A stretch of DNA of 59,841 bases from Acinetobacter junii CIP 64.5 (GTDB lineage: Bacteria > Pseudomonadota > Gammaproteobacteria > Pseudomonadales > Moraxellaceae), in the NCBI RefSeq assembly GCF_000368765.1, contig NZ_KB849653.1:43756-103596 (forward strand), written 5' to 3'. Made by a program: the position numbers and the translations under genes. How positions within the stretch are numbered: position 1 is the first letter of the stretch; each line of letters starts with the position of its first letter. Shown here piece by piece: positions 18,511 through 27,379 of this stretch. The notes under the pieces are model-generated. The model had not been told where the DNA came from. It searched no databases and saw only the letters and a program-made list of their open reading frames with translations.

Positions 18511-20076
18511 TCAATGAATTTTTGAGCATTCAATCCTGAAACATGCTCCTTGTTGTTGCTCTATATAATTGAGCTTTGCATGATTTGCCTCACAAAAACT
18601 ATGAGACAAGTACAATCCTAAACCAGTTCCTTTAATTTCGGTACTAAAAAATGGTTTGAATAACTGAGAAATATCTCTTTTTGCAACGCCTGTACCAAAA
18701 TCAATCACATCTATTCGGGTGCGACCATCATTTAGATGAATATTCACTTCAATATATTCTGCTTCAGGTGCATTGTGTCTTATAGCATTACAAATAAGAT
18801 TGATTAATACTTGTCTTAATTGTTTTTCATCAAACAGGATCGTTAAATTTTCAGGCAAACTGAGTTGGATCTTAGATTTAACATCTGCTAAATCTTCATT
18901 TAATAATGTTTCAAAAAATTCTGTTAATTGAATAATTTGTGGTTCAGTGGGTTTATTACGTGCCATTCCCAGAGTATCTTGAATGATGCTATCGATCCTT
19001 TTTGCCTGTTTGCTAATCATTCGAGATAGCATGTCTTGCTGATGGATATCGCTACCCTTAAGTAATTCATTGGCTTGTACAATAGCTGCAAGTGGATTTC
19101 TGATTTCGTGTGCAATACTTGCAGAAAGTTGTCCTAAAGCTGCCAATTTTAATTGTTGAACCTGTTGAGTAAGTTTTTGGGCATCTTTCAGGATCAATAA
19201 GAATAGGGGCTGTTCAGGAACAATTAAATGTTTGACTCGAACATTGACCGTGTATGGGCTAAGTTGTGATTCAAAACTAAATTCCTCACCATCTTTTAGC
19301 TCACTAAATTTGATCAGCTCAAAAAGATCAGGTTGCCATTTTATTAAAGGTGTTTTCTCAGTAGAAACAGGGACATTAATTCCAAGTAAAGTATTGGCAG
19401 CAGGATTACTTAAAACAATATGGTTACTTTCATCTAGAACGAGATAACCATCTTCAATCTGTTCAAGGATGTAGCGGTTGATATTTTGAAGTTGATGAAT
19501 CTCTATGGATTGATGGAATGTCAACGTCTCTAAAATTTTAAAACGTTGTACTGCAATACGTCCAATCGCATGCACAACAAAGAATAAAAAAGCGAGAAAG
19601 ATACTATTACTTAAATGATTTAAGTTATTGTAGTTAAAAAAATCGCCAATAAAACGTTGATAAACCACCATAATGACAGCAAAAAGTGTCACGATCAGCG
19701 AGAGCTGAGAGTTTAGTAGAATTGCAGAAGAAAAGATTACGATTACGTACAGCAAACTTAATTGTAAGTTTGGCCCCCCCGCAGAGAAAGTAATCAACGC
19801 TAAACAAATCACATCAATAAGAAAAATTAAAATGAGCTGTTTAGTGACTTGTACTGGAAGTATTTTGAGTAAAAAAAGCTGGAAAATACTAAATGCAATA
19901 AAGCAAATCAGTGTATAGAAATATAAAAAAGGGTAATCATAGTCTGAGGCTAATTGCTCAGCCGTTAATAAATAAATGAGCAAAAGGCTGATAGAGATAA
20001 TCAGCCGATATCCACTATACCAAATACCAAGCTTATAGACGGTTTGGGAGACGGAAGAGGCTATTTTGCCCAGCAT
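18511..20076 (-). CDS. pilS: Sensor histidine kinase PilS
   Basis: A 521-residue membrane histidine kinase. Six hydrophobic helices fill about residues 20-175. A PAS-like domain follows (about 190-290), then the H box ASIAHEIRNPLAAI, the N box LICNAIRHNAPE, the G boxes DFGTGV and GTGLGLYLS. In Pseudomonas PilS reads pilin abundance in the membrane and phosphorylates PilR; this role is inferred here. It lies 15 bases downstream of the gacA-type gene, so three two-component genes may share one transcript. Confidence 0.92.
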   Translation of the reverse strand: MLGKIASSVSQTVYKLGIWYSGYRLIISISLLLIYLLTAEQLASDYDYPFLYFYTLICFIAFSIFQLFLLKILPVQVTKQLILIFLIDVICLALITFSAGGPNLQLSLLYVIVIFSSAILLNSQLSLIVTLFAVIMVVYQRFIGDFFNYNNLNHLSNSIFLAFLFFVVHAIGRIAVQRFKILETLTFHQSIEIHQLQNINRYILEQIEDGYLVLDESNHIVLSNPAANTLLGINVPVSTEKTPLIKWQPDLFELIKFSELKDGEEFSFESQLSPYTVNVRVKHLIVPEQPLFLLILKDAQKLTQQVQQLKLAALGQLSASIAHEIRNPLAAIVQANELLKGSDIHQQDMLSRMISKQAKRIDSIIQDTLGMARNKPTEPQIIQLTEFFETLLNEDLADVKSKIQLSLPENLTILFDEKQLRQVLINLICNAIRHNAPEAEYIEVNIHLNDGRTRIDVIDFGTGVAKRDISQLFKPFFSTEIKGTGLGLYLSHSFCEANHAKLNYIEQQQGACFRIECSKIH

Positions 20077-20091
20077 ATGTGATCACTTTTC

Positions 20092-20727
20092 TTAAGGTTT
20101 AATAAGACCGTATCGAATCGCTAAGTGTGTGAGTTTGACATCACTATCAATCCCAAGTTTTTCAAAAATACGATAACGATAAGTATTGACAGTTTTAACG
20201 CTTACAAACAATTTATCAGCAATTTCCTGAGCACTAATACAGTTAACGACCATCATCGCAACTTGCATTTCACGTTCTGAAAGCGAATCAAATGGGGATT
20301 GTTGAGTATCTGAAAGATATGAGCTAGCTAACTGCTCTGCAATATCAGCACTGAAGTATTTACCACGTTGCATGACTTTATTGATCGCTCGAACCATCTC
20401 TGAAATTGGTGCACCTTTGGTAATATAACCTTTAGCACCAGCTTTGAGCAGTAGTGATGGGTAGGGTTCTTCTGCTAAACCACTGACAGCAATCACTTTT
20501 GTATCTGGTGCTGACTGGAGTAGTCGGCGAGTAGTTTCAACGCCACCAATTCCTGGCATATTGACATCAAGCAACACCACTTGAGGGTGTTTTTGACGAA
20601 CCAATGCAATTGCTTCCTCGCCAGATTCAGCTTGTCCAATAACATCTACATCTGGATGGTCTTCTAACATACGGCAAATGCCTGTGCGTACGAGTTCATG
20701 ATCATCAACAACGAGAACAGTGATCAA
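20092..20727 (-). CDS. gacA: LuxR/NarL-family response regulator GacA (UvrY)
   Basis: A 211-residue response regulator with receiver D54 (VVLLDVNMPGIGG) and a C-terminal LuxR-type helix-turn-helix with SAQEIADKLFVSVKTVNTYRYRIFEKL. It is close to GacA/UvrY over its length; in those, regulation works through small RNAs that titrate CsrA/RsmA. The frame begins seven codons earlier at an ATG, but AAGGAGG lies inside those codons five bases before a TTG, so TTG at 20727 is the true start. The cognate sensor GacS is not in this window; PilS beside it is a different type. Confidence 0.88.
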   Translation of the reverse strand: MITVLVVDDHELVRTGICRMLEDHPDVDVIGQAESGEEAIALVRQKHPQVVLLDVNMPGIGGVETTRRLLQSAPDTKVIAVSGLAEEPYPSLLLKAGAKGYITKGAPISEMVRAINKVMQRGKYFSADIAEQLASSYLSDTQQSPFDSLSEREMQVAMMVVNCISAQEIADKLFVSVKTVNTYRYRIFEKLGIDSDVKLTHLAIRYGLIKP

Positions 20728-20835
20728 GAAGACCTCCTTTTTTTTCAAAAAACTGGTTTTTTGTTACATAAAGCAAAATTAGCTTGCAATGAAACGACAA
20801 AATTAGCAATCCTATTCTTTGTGATTAGAGAATAG

Positions 20836-20857
20836 TTGTACACAATTGTGTCTACAA
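20836..20857. promoter_or_regulatory. Dyad upstream of pbpG
   Basis: A perfect 10-base palindrome CACAATTGTG is flanked by TTGTA and TACAA arms, one side offset by two bases. It sits between the divergent gacA and pbpG genes and could be an operator for either. No regulator is assigned. Confidence 0.35.
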
Positions 20858-20938
20858 AAGCTTTACCCGATTTGTTCAAATGTAAGGCATAATGATAGTA
20901 AGCGCAAATGTACAGCGTCCTGAGTTGAGTATTGTGTC

Positions 20939-22000
20939 GTGAAAAATTCTAAAAAATCTGTCTTGCATGTGTTAAGCATGTCGATCTTGTTGGCGTGGAG
21001 TTCAACAAGTTTTGCTGAATTAGTGAATAATAATTCAGTATCTCCGAGTGCGGGCAGTTCGTCAGCTTCGATTAGTTGGTCTGCAAATGATGTCAGTCAA
21101 TTTCTGGAAGATGATGAGACTGAGATCAGCCCACAAGGTTCAACTTCAGTCACGACAAGTTTACGAGGGAGTGGCTCTGCTTCCATTACTTCATCAACGG
21201 CGCCTCAAAAGAACGTACAAATACGTGACACTTTCGGGTATAGCAATCAACCCTCTGTCAATGCACGTGCAGCATTAGTCATGGATGCACAAACTGGTGA
21301 AGTACTGTACAGTAAAAATAGTAGCTTAGCAGTTCCAATTGCATCGATTACTAAAGTCATGACCGCAGTTGTGACAGCTGATGCTCGTTTAGACATGTCG
21401 GAAGAGATCACCTTACAACAAATCGATTTCGCTGGTGCTGGTGGTAAGAACTCAAGTTCTACATTGCGTGCCGGGGATACGATGAATCGTGCAGAACTAC
21501 TGCTTTTCGCATTGATGAAATCTGAGAATCCTGCTGCTGCTGCTTTAGCTCGTACATATCCAGGCGGTCGTTCAGCGTTTGTGGCTGCGATGAATGCTAA
21601 AGCAAGACAACTAGGTATGACATCAACGCGTTATGCTGAATCTACAGGCCTTGATCCACATAATGTTTCATCAGCAAGAGATTTAGGTATTTTGGTGAGT
21701 GCTGCATCTCAATATGGTTTGATTCGTCAGTTCTCAACAACACCTACTTATGATTTTAATTTAGGCTATCGTGTTTTGAAGTCTAATAATACCAATTCAT
21801 TAGTACGTAATGGTGGTTGGAATATTAACTTATCAAAAACAGGTTATATCAATGAGGCAGGACGTTGTGTAGTGATGCACACCACAGTTAATTCTCGTCC
21901 AGCTGTTGTCGTATTGCTCGGGGCTTCAACTTCTCAAGCACGTACAAATGATGCGACTAATCTATTAAATTGGGTGGCTACCCTACCAAAACGTATTTAG
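20939..22000 (+). CDS. pbpG: D-Ala-D-Ala endopeptidase, PBP7/8 type
   Basis: A 353-residue S11 peptidase starting at GTG. A signal peptide is at about 1-26, followed by a Ser-rich linker (to about 100) and the penicillin-binding catalytic domain with SITK at 136-139, SEN at 195-197 and KTG in LSKTGYINEAGRC. Loss of the long C-terminal beta domain of PBP5 and the GRC motif suggest the PBP7/8 endopeptidase type, which cuts peptidoglycan cross-links in the periplasm. A terminator follows closely; the ISAba11-like element begins about 110 bases later. Confidence 0.9.
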   Translation: MKNSKKSVLHVLSMSILLAWSSTSFAELVNNNSVSPSAGSSSASISWSANDVSQFLEDDETEISPQGSTSVTTSLRGSGSASITSSTAPQKNVQIRDTFGYSNQPSVNARAALVMDAQTGEVLYSKNSSLAVPIASITKVMTAVVTADARLDMSEEITLQQIDFAGAGGKNSSSTLRAGDTMNRAELLLFALMKSENPAAAALARTYPGGRSAFVAAMNAKARQLGMTSTRYAESTGLDPHNVSSARDLGILVSAASQYGLIRQFSTTPTYDFNLGYRVLKSNNTNSLVRNGGWNINLSKTGYINEAGRCVVMHTTVNSRPAVVVLLGASTSQARTNDATNLLNWVATLPKRI

Positions 22001-22015
22001 TAGCATTGGATTGTT

Positions 22016-22044
22016 AAAAGCTCTTCTTTATGAAGAGCTTTTTT
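22016..22044 (+). terminator. Intrinsic terminator of pbpG
   Basis: AAAAGCTCTTC pairs with GAAGAGCTTTT across a short loop, followed by T residues. It is intact on the left side of the insertion element. Confidence 0.88.
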
Positions 22045-22108
22045 ATGTCTTTAAAAAATCAGAGAAAGACGACATAACTTGTCTTTTATCAAATAATTAT
22101 ATGTATTA

Positions 22109-23209
22109 TAGGACTTACGCATTGACGGATTCAAAAAAGTACTAAAATACTTTATAAAGTATCTGTGATCAGACGAATTAAACATGCTTCTACAGCAACT
22201 TGTACTCTACCCATTTATATGGGCTTTCTCATGACAGAACCGAACTCTATTAGCTGCACACAACTTGCCGAGACTTATAATATCTCGCATGATAGTGTAA
22301 ATCGCTTTCTAGAGCGTGAAGATTACACACCTCACGACCTATATCAAGAATCAATTCAACATATTGATAATAACAAACTTATAGTCAGTATTGATGATAC
22401 TGTTTTAGATAAACCATATAGTCAACATATGGACTTAGTTAGCTATTTTTGGTCAGGCAAACACCACCGATCCGTCAAGGGTATTAATCTGATTACCTTG
22501 TATGCGACAGATCAAAATGGTCAAAATATTCCAATTAATTTCCGAATTTATGACAAATCTGAAAGTAAAACCAAGAATGATTACTTTATGGATATGTTAA
22601 GTGAAGTACTCAGTTGGGGTGCAAAGATTCAATTTATTACAGGTGATAGTTGGTATTCATCGACTGGAAATCTAAAAACCATAAGAAAATATGGTATTCG
22701 ATTTATGTTTGGTATCGACTGTAACCGTAAGGTTTCCCCAGAAAAAGGACAATGGTTTCAACTGCGTTTATTGCCAGATTTCCATCAGGGTCAAGTAGTC
22801 TGGCTCAAAGATTTTGGCTTTGTACAATTATTTAAGACTCAGTTAAAAGAACAGCAGAGGTTTTATATTGTGCATCAAGATGAAGATGATTTATTGTCCT
22901 TTGAGGGTTTTCATGAATTACATTCAAGTCATTGGAAAATAGAGCAATATCACCGGGTGATTAAACAGGTTTGTCATATTGAAAAGTTTCAAGTAAGACG
23001 ATCTAAACTGATTTTGAATCATATTTTTTCAGCCTTGATGGCCTACGTTGAGATACAAAAGAACCATTTTGAGCGGATCTTTGAAAATATATATCGTTGG
23101 CAGAAGAAATTATTTAGACCAATGATCAAAAACTTCATTGATGACTTTATTCTCGATAAAAATCATCTGCTACCACAGAGAATCTATAAATAATAGTGCG
23201 TAAGTCCTA
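22109..23209 (+). mobile_element. ISAba11-like insertion sequence (IS701 family)
   Basis: The element has perfect 13-base terminal inverted repeats, TAGGACTTACGCA at 22109-22121 and its complement at 23197-23209, and a 5-base target duplication, TATTA (22104-22108 and 23210-23214). Its 1101-base length, 13-base ends, 5-base duplication and single DDE transposase fit what I recall of ISAba11. It is inserted between the pbpG terminator and a gene starting at 23270. The duplication is perfect, so the insertion looks recent. Confidence 0.88.
22165..23193 (+). CDS. Transposase of the ISAba11-like element
   Basis: A 342-residue DDE transposase starting at GTG. Likely catalytic residues are D77 in SIDDT, D161 in TGDSWY and E260 in HWKIEQYHR, with the KIEQYHRVIKQ helix typical of IS701-type enzymes. 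An N-terminal helix-turn-helix (about 30-50) is expected to bind the ends. No frameshift or stop interrupts it, so the element is probably functional. An internal ATG at 22222 could be an alternative start. Confidence 0.88.
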   Translation: MIRRIKHASTATCTLPIYMGFLMTEPNSISCTQLAETYNISHDSVNRFLEREDYTPHDLYQESIQHIDNNKLIVSIDDTVLDKPYSQHMDLVSYFWSGKHHRSVKGINLITLYATDQNGQNIPINFRIYDKSESKTKNDYFMDMLSEVLSWGAKIQFITGDSWYSSTGNLKTIRKYGIRFMFGIDCNRKVSPEKGQWFQLRLLPDFHQGQVVWLKDFGFVQLFKTQLKEQQRFYIVHQDEDDLLSFEGFHELHSSHWKIEQYHRVIKQVCHIEKFQVRRSKLILNHIFSALMAYVEIQKNHFERIFENIYRWQKKLFRPMIKNFIDDFILDKNHLLPQRIYK

Positions 23210-23269
23210 TATTAATAAATCAAAAATAGAGTAATATTTATTCATTACAATAAATGATGACATTCAATC

Positions 23270-23884
23270 ATGAATGCGATGCAACATGCTCGGATTTCCG
23301 CAAAACGTTGGGGTGGGGAGCCTGAAGACTACTATGAAATTCATGCTTTTATAGATAGTACCAAAAGCTTATGCAGTGATGCACGACACCGAGTTTTGCA
23401 TACTTTATGGGGAATAAACTCAGTTGTAGTGCCTATCTTTGGGCATAGTCTAGTGACGAGTACAGGCAAATCTGTTGATGTTAAAGATTTGTGTGAGCGT
23501 GATCATTTGTTAGTGGACTATCAACAGCGTTTTATTCCGACCTTACATGATTTTGTAAATGCGATAGATGTAAAGCAATTACCCCAAAACTTTGAACAAC
23601 ATTTAGAACAATTACATCTTAACTATGTAAAGGATAAAACAATTTCGCAAATGATGTTATCGCCATTAGCATTGACGGGTAAATTACATTCTTTATTACT
23701 GACACATAATAGCTGGTTTATTTTTGATATCTTACCTCGATTGGGATCACTGCCTAGTTTGGGAAATATTCGTTATAGCCCTGCTGATTTTTTTAATGCG
23801 ATGCATTTTGAATTGTGGATGGACAATGGGATGGCAATTCCTCTGAGTGCGCAAGCATTACATCAAATAAAACAAACGACTTAA
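23270..23884 (+). CDS. DUF6915-like protein of unknown function
   Basis: A 204-residue soluble protein. Its first 90 residues, with HARISAKRWGG, HAFIDSTK and DARHRVLHTLWG followed by VPIFGH and a VDVKDLCERDH segment, resemble a family I recall as DUF6915. Conserved His, Asp and Glu there could bind metal, but no function is established. No signal peptide or membrane helix is seen. The ribosome-binding site is poor, and ATG 23270 or ATG 23279 could be the start. The ISAba11-like element ends 60 bases upstream, so its native promoter may be disrupted. Confidence 0.65.
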   Translation: MNAMQHARISAKRWGGEPEDYYEIHAFIDSTKSLCSDARHRVLHTLWGINSVVVPIFGHSLVTSTGKSVDVKDLCERDHLLVDYQQRFIPTLHDFVNAIDVKQLPQNFEQHLEQLHLNYVKDKTISQMMLSPLALTGKLHSLLLTHNSWFIFDILPRLGSLPSLGNIRYSPADFFNAMHFELWMDNGMAIPLSAQALHQIKQTT

Positions 23885-23907
23885 CGATATATTTTTAGGG
23901 GAATAAA

Positions 23908-24687
23908 ATGAGCACATATGTGATTCGTGCCAAGTATTTTGGTTATAACGATGAAGTTTTCTACGTAGCTGGCAATCGTATTGCGAATGTTTTTGATAAT
24001 AAGCAACAGGCTGAATTAGCTTATAAAAAACTTGAGATAGATGGAGCACGTGATTTTGCATTATATGAAGTTGAATCTCTTTTTGATGCTGATGAAGCAT
24101 TATTGCAACAATTAGATGATTTCGTATATTCGCGTTGTGGTGAACATATTTGCGAAGAAGGGGATGTTTCTCACGATGTATTACCTGCAAGTTTAAGTGA
24201 CGATGATACCTTTGAATTTATTCAGCTTGCTGGAATGCAAAAATTCCAATTGGTTGAATTCGAAAATCAAGTCAAATTTTATGGTTTATGGTCTGTAAAA
24301 AAACAACAATGGGTTGAGGAGCATGATGAATGCTTTGCGGGTTTAATATATTCAGAAAATTTAGATGCTTTTAAATCTAAAGTTGAGCATATTTTTGCTG
24401 ATTATGATTATTCATCAATTGAGCTAAAAGGTAGCTTAGATGAGCTTTCAGCTCAACCGATTTTATTGCAAGCAATGATTAGTACACAATCTGGTTTAAG
24501 TTATGATGAAGCAAAACAAACCCTTGTCATTGATGCCTGGCAAGATGAAGCATTGTATGCTGTGAATTCGCTATTGAAGCAGCCTTTGTTTGAAATTAAA
24601 GAAATTAATTTAGAAGAAATTCAAAAAATTGAAAAAGACTTAGCGAAACAATACAGCTACGATGAAGATTATGAATATGAAGAATAA
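23908..24687 (+). CDS. Uncharacterised acidic protein
   Basis: A 259-residue protein I do not recognise, with AGGGGAATAAA ahead of the start. It is strongly acidic and ends in a Tyr/Asp/Glu tail (SYDEDYEYEE). The N-terminus (YVIRAKYFGYNDEVFYV...ANVFDNKQQAELAYKKLE) looks like a small alpha/beta domain. No membrane segment or signal peptide is visible. It lies 23 bases after the DUF6915-like gene and ends in a terminator shared with convergent thrC, so the two unknown genes probably form an operon. Confidence 0.75.
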   Translation: MSTYVIRAKYFGYNDEVFYVAGNRIANVFDNKQQAELAYKKLEIDGARDFALYEVESLFDADEALLQQLDDFVYSRCGEHICEEGDVSHDVLPASLSDDDTFEFIQLAGMQKFQLVEFENQVKFYGLWSVKKQQWVEEHDECFAGLIYSENLDAFKSKVEHIFADYDYSSIELKGSLDELSAQPILLQAMISTQSGLSYDEAKQTLVIDAWQDEALYAVNSLLKQPLFEIKEINLEEIQKIEKDLAKQYSYDEDYEYEE

Positions 24688-24704
24688 AATCATGTTCTAG
24701 TTAA

Positions 24705-24734
24705 TAAAAAACCAGTTGCAAGCAACTGGTTTTT
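24705..24734. terminator. Bidirectional terminator between the acidic-protein gene and thrC
   Basis: AAAAAACCAGTTGC and GCAACTGGTTTTTT form a long symmetric hairpin with A and T tracts on both sides, between convergent genes. Confidence 0.9.
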
Positions 24735-24753
24735 TATTACTAAAAATTTATTC

Positions 24754-25893
24754 TTACATATTTGAAAGAATAGAATCTTTAACTTGATCCATCGTTGCAT
24801 CGATGGATAACATCACAGCATCCGCACATTGTTTGATTGCTGTATCTGGATCTTTCAAACCGTTACCTGTCACAGTACATACGATCACAGAACCTTCAGC
24901 AATTTTACCTGCTTTGATGTCACGAATAGCACCACCGATAGAAGCAGCAGAAGCTGGCTCTACGAAAACACCTTCATACATAGAAAGTAAGCGTTGAGCT
25001 TCAAGAATTTCGCTATCTTGAAGTTCATCGAACCAACCTTTCGAATCACGTACAACTGCTTTTGCATGATTCCAGCTTTGTGGATTACCAATACGAATAG
25101 CCGTTGCAACGGTTTCAGGACTTTCCACTGGAGCACCACGTAAGAATGGCGCTGCACCAGAAGCTTGATAACCAACCATCGTTGGTAAGCCTTCAGGTTT
25201 AGGACCAGTGAATTGATCTGTTGCTGCATCATAGATGACTTGTTCGAACTGATCAGCAGGTTGATTTGCTACTGCTTCTGTATACCCCATCCAGTGTGCA
25301 GTGATATTCCCTGCGTTACCTACTGGTAAACAGTGGTAGTCAGGTGCACGCCCTAGAGCTTCAACAATTTCGTACGCAATGGTTTTTTGACCTTGCAAAC
25401 GGTAAGGATTGATTGAGTTTACGATAGTCACAGGCGCTTGATCTGCTACTTCTTTTACTAGACGCATACCGTCATCGAAGTTACCGCGGATTTGCATGGT
25501 GATTGCACCGTACATCATTGCTTGAGCCATTTTACCCATTGCAATTTTGCCTTCAGGAATCAAAACGAATGCTTTAATTCCTGCACGTGCTGCATATGCC
25601 GCTGCTGCAGCTGAAGTATTCCCTGTTGATGCACAGATAATTGCCTTCGAGCCTTCTTCAACCGCTTTGGTTACAGCCATCGTCATACCACGGTCTTTGA
25701 ATGAACCTGTTGGGTTAAGACCTTCGTACTTCACATAGATTTCAACGTCTTTGCCAATAATACGTGGAATGTTCTCTAGTTTAATAAGAGGAGTATTTCC
25801 TTCGCCTAAAGAAATTGCACGTGTAGTTGCAGACACAGGTAAACGGTCACGATAACGATCTACAAGACCAGTATAACGATTGGCATTCGACAT
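24754..25893 (-). CDS. thrC: Threonine synthase
   Basis: A 379-residue PLP enzyme making threonine from O-phosphohomoserine. The PLP lysine is K66 in NPTGSFKDRGM, and the phosphate loop is in the STGNTSAAAAAYAAR segment. Its length and motifs place it in the shorter class of threonine synthases (as in pseudomonads). It lies 58 bases downstream of hom, and the two form the last steps of the threonine branch. thrB is not in this window. Confidence 0.95.
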   Translation of the reverse strand: MSNANRYTGLVDRYRDRLPVSATTRAISLGEGNTPLIKLENIPRIIGKDVEIYVKYEGLNPTGSFKDRGMTMAVTKAVEEGSKAIICASTGNTSAAAAAYAARAGIKAFVLIPEGKIAMGKMAQAMMYGAITMQIRGNFDDGMRLVKEVADQAPVTIVNSINPYRLQGQKTIAYEIVEALGRAPDYHCLPVGNAGNITAHWMGYTEAVANQPADQFEQVIYDAATDQFTGPKPEGLPTMVGYQASGAAPFLRGAPVESPETVATAIRIGNPQSWNHAKAVVRDSKGWFDELQDSEILEAQRLLSMYEGVFVEPASAASIGGAIRDIKAGKIAEGSVIVCTVTGNGLKDPDTAIKQCADAVMLSIDATMDQVKDSILSNM

Positions 25894-25923
25894 GATGGTG
25901 TTCCAATATGAGGTAGAGCGGGG

Positions 25924-25945
25924 TGAGGGAAGGCATTTTCCCTCA
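25924..25945. repeat. Hairpin between hom and thrC
   Basis: TGAGGGAA and TTCCCTCA form a perfect eight-pair stem with a six-base loop. It lacks a T tract, so it is more likely an intercistronic stability or attenuation structure than a terminator. Confidence 0.5.
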
Positions 25946-25951
25946 ACCTGA

Positions 25952-27253
25952 TTAACTATCGAGCGATTCTAAACGAATTCTTACGATTTCGCCACGAATA
26001 GCTGGTAATGCTTGAATTTGAGCAAGAGCTTCATCCATTTTTGATTCAACAATTGGATCAGTCAAAATCACGATTGGGATGAGGTCTTTAAGGCGAGATT
26101 GTTGCATGATCGCATCAATACTAATACCTGAACGGCTGAGAATGCTAGTGACATCAGCGAGCACACCAGTTTGGTCTTCTGCATTTAAACGAATGTAATA
26201 TCCCGTTGTCATTTCTTCACGGCTTAGGATTGGTACATTTGTAAGCGCTTCGAATGCAAGTTGAGGGATTGTTCCAGCACCGTCTTCGGTGTATGAGATA
26301 TCTCGAACAATATCAATCACATCTGCTACAACTGCTGAAGCTGTTGGTCCTGCACCTGCACCTGCACCGTAATACAGTGTCGGACCCACCGCATTTGCTT
26401 GAACAAGTACCGCATTTTTTACGCCATTCACGTTTGCGATCAATTCTTCAGCAGGAATCAAAGTTGGGTGTACGCGTAACTCAATACCTTTTTCAGCACG
26501 ACGCGCAATACCTAAATGTTTGATACGGAAGCCAAGTTCTTCAGCATATTTCACATCTTGAGCTGTGATTTTACTAATGCCTTCGGTATAAACCTTATCG
26601 AATTGAAGTGGAATACCAAACGCACAAGATGCCAGAATCGTCAGTTTGTGTGCAGCATCAATCCCTTCAACATCAAATGTTGGGTCTGCTTCGGCATAGC
26701 CAAGCTCTTGAGCTTCTTTGAGAACATCATCAAATGCACGACCTTTTTCACGCATTTCAGTCAGAATGAAGTTACCTGTACCATTGATGATGCCTGCAAG
26801 CCATTCAATATGGTTAGCTGCTAAACCTTCACGGATGACTTTAATAATTGGGATACCACCAGCAACAGCTGCTTCATAAGCAATTTGTACGGCATTGTCT
26901 TCTGCTGCTTTGAATAGCTCATTACCATGTTCTGCGAGTAAAGCTTTGTTTGCTGTAACAACTTGCTTGCCATGCTTAATGGCTTCCATGATGACTTCAT
27001 AAGCAGGATGAATGCCACCCATGACTTCAACGACTACATCAACATCAGGTTGACGCACGATCTCCATGAGATCTGAGCTTTGTTTAATGCCTTCGAGTTG
27101 TAGATCTGGACGTGGACGGCGGGTGCCTACGTGTGTAATTTGAATTTCTCGACCAGTACGGCGTTTAATTTCAGCAGCATTTTCTTGTAATAATTTAAGG
27201 GCTCCACCACCTACAGTACCAAGACCGAGTATCGCCAGACGAACTGGTTTCAC
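25952..27253 (-). CDS. hom: Homoserine dehydrogenase
   Basis: A 433-residue NAD(P)-dependent homoserine dehydrogenase. The nucleotide-binding GLGTVGGG is at residues 10-17, the catalytic domain follows, and a C-terminal ACT domain (TGVLADVTSILSRSGISIDAI) is expected to mediate threonine feedback. The frame extends seven codons upstream to an ATG, but GGAG lies inside that extension six bases before GTG at 27253, which gives the family start MKPVRLAILG; GTG was chosen. There is no fused aspartokinase. Confidence 0.95.
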   Translation of the reverse strand: MKPVRLAILGLGTVGGGALKLLQENAAEIKRRTGREIQITHVGTRRPRPDLQLEGIKQSSDLMEIVRQPDVDVVVEVMGGIHPAYEVIMEAIKHGKQVVTANKALLAEHGNELFKAAEDNAVQIAYEAAVAGGIPIIKVIREGLAANHIEWLAGIINGTGNFILTEMREKGRAFDDVLKEAQELGYAEADPTFDVEGIDAAHKLTILASCAFGIPLQFDKVYTEGISKITAQDVKYAEELGFRIKHLGIARRAEKGIELRVHPTLIPAEELIANVNGVKNAVLVQANAVGPTLYYGAGAGAGPTASAVVADVIDIVRDISYTEDGAGTIPQLAFEALTNVPILSREEMTTGYYIRLNAEDQTGVLADVTSILSRSGISIDAIMQQSRLKDLIPIVILTDPIVESKMDEALAQIQALPAIRGEIVRIRLESLDS

Positions 27254-27379
27254 GTCACACTCCATTTTATTCAATCATTTTAATGAAGCTTGATCATAGC
27301 TAAAAAAGTGCGCAGACACTAGGGCTAAGATCATCTTTAATCTGTCGCCCAAGTCGCTTTGTGGAGTTGCTGTGAGGAT

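Noticed and set aside
20092..20748. Start of the GacA-type regulator at the upstream ATG (20748)
   Set aside because: AAGGAGG lies inside the first codons and is correctly spaced only for the TTG at 20727.
22107..23211. Placing the ISAba11-like ends at GGACTT with a TATA duplication
   Set aside because: Using TAGGACTTACGCA as the ends gives a longer perfect inverted repeat and a perfect 5-base duplication TATTA, which fits better.
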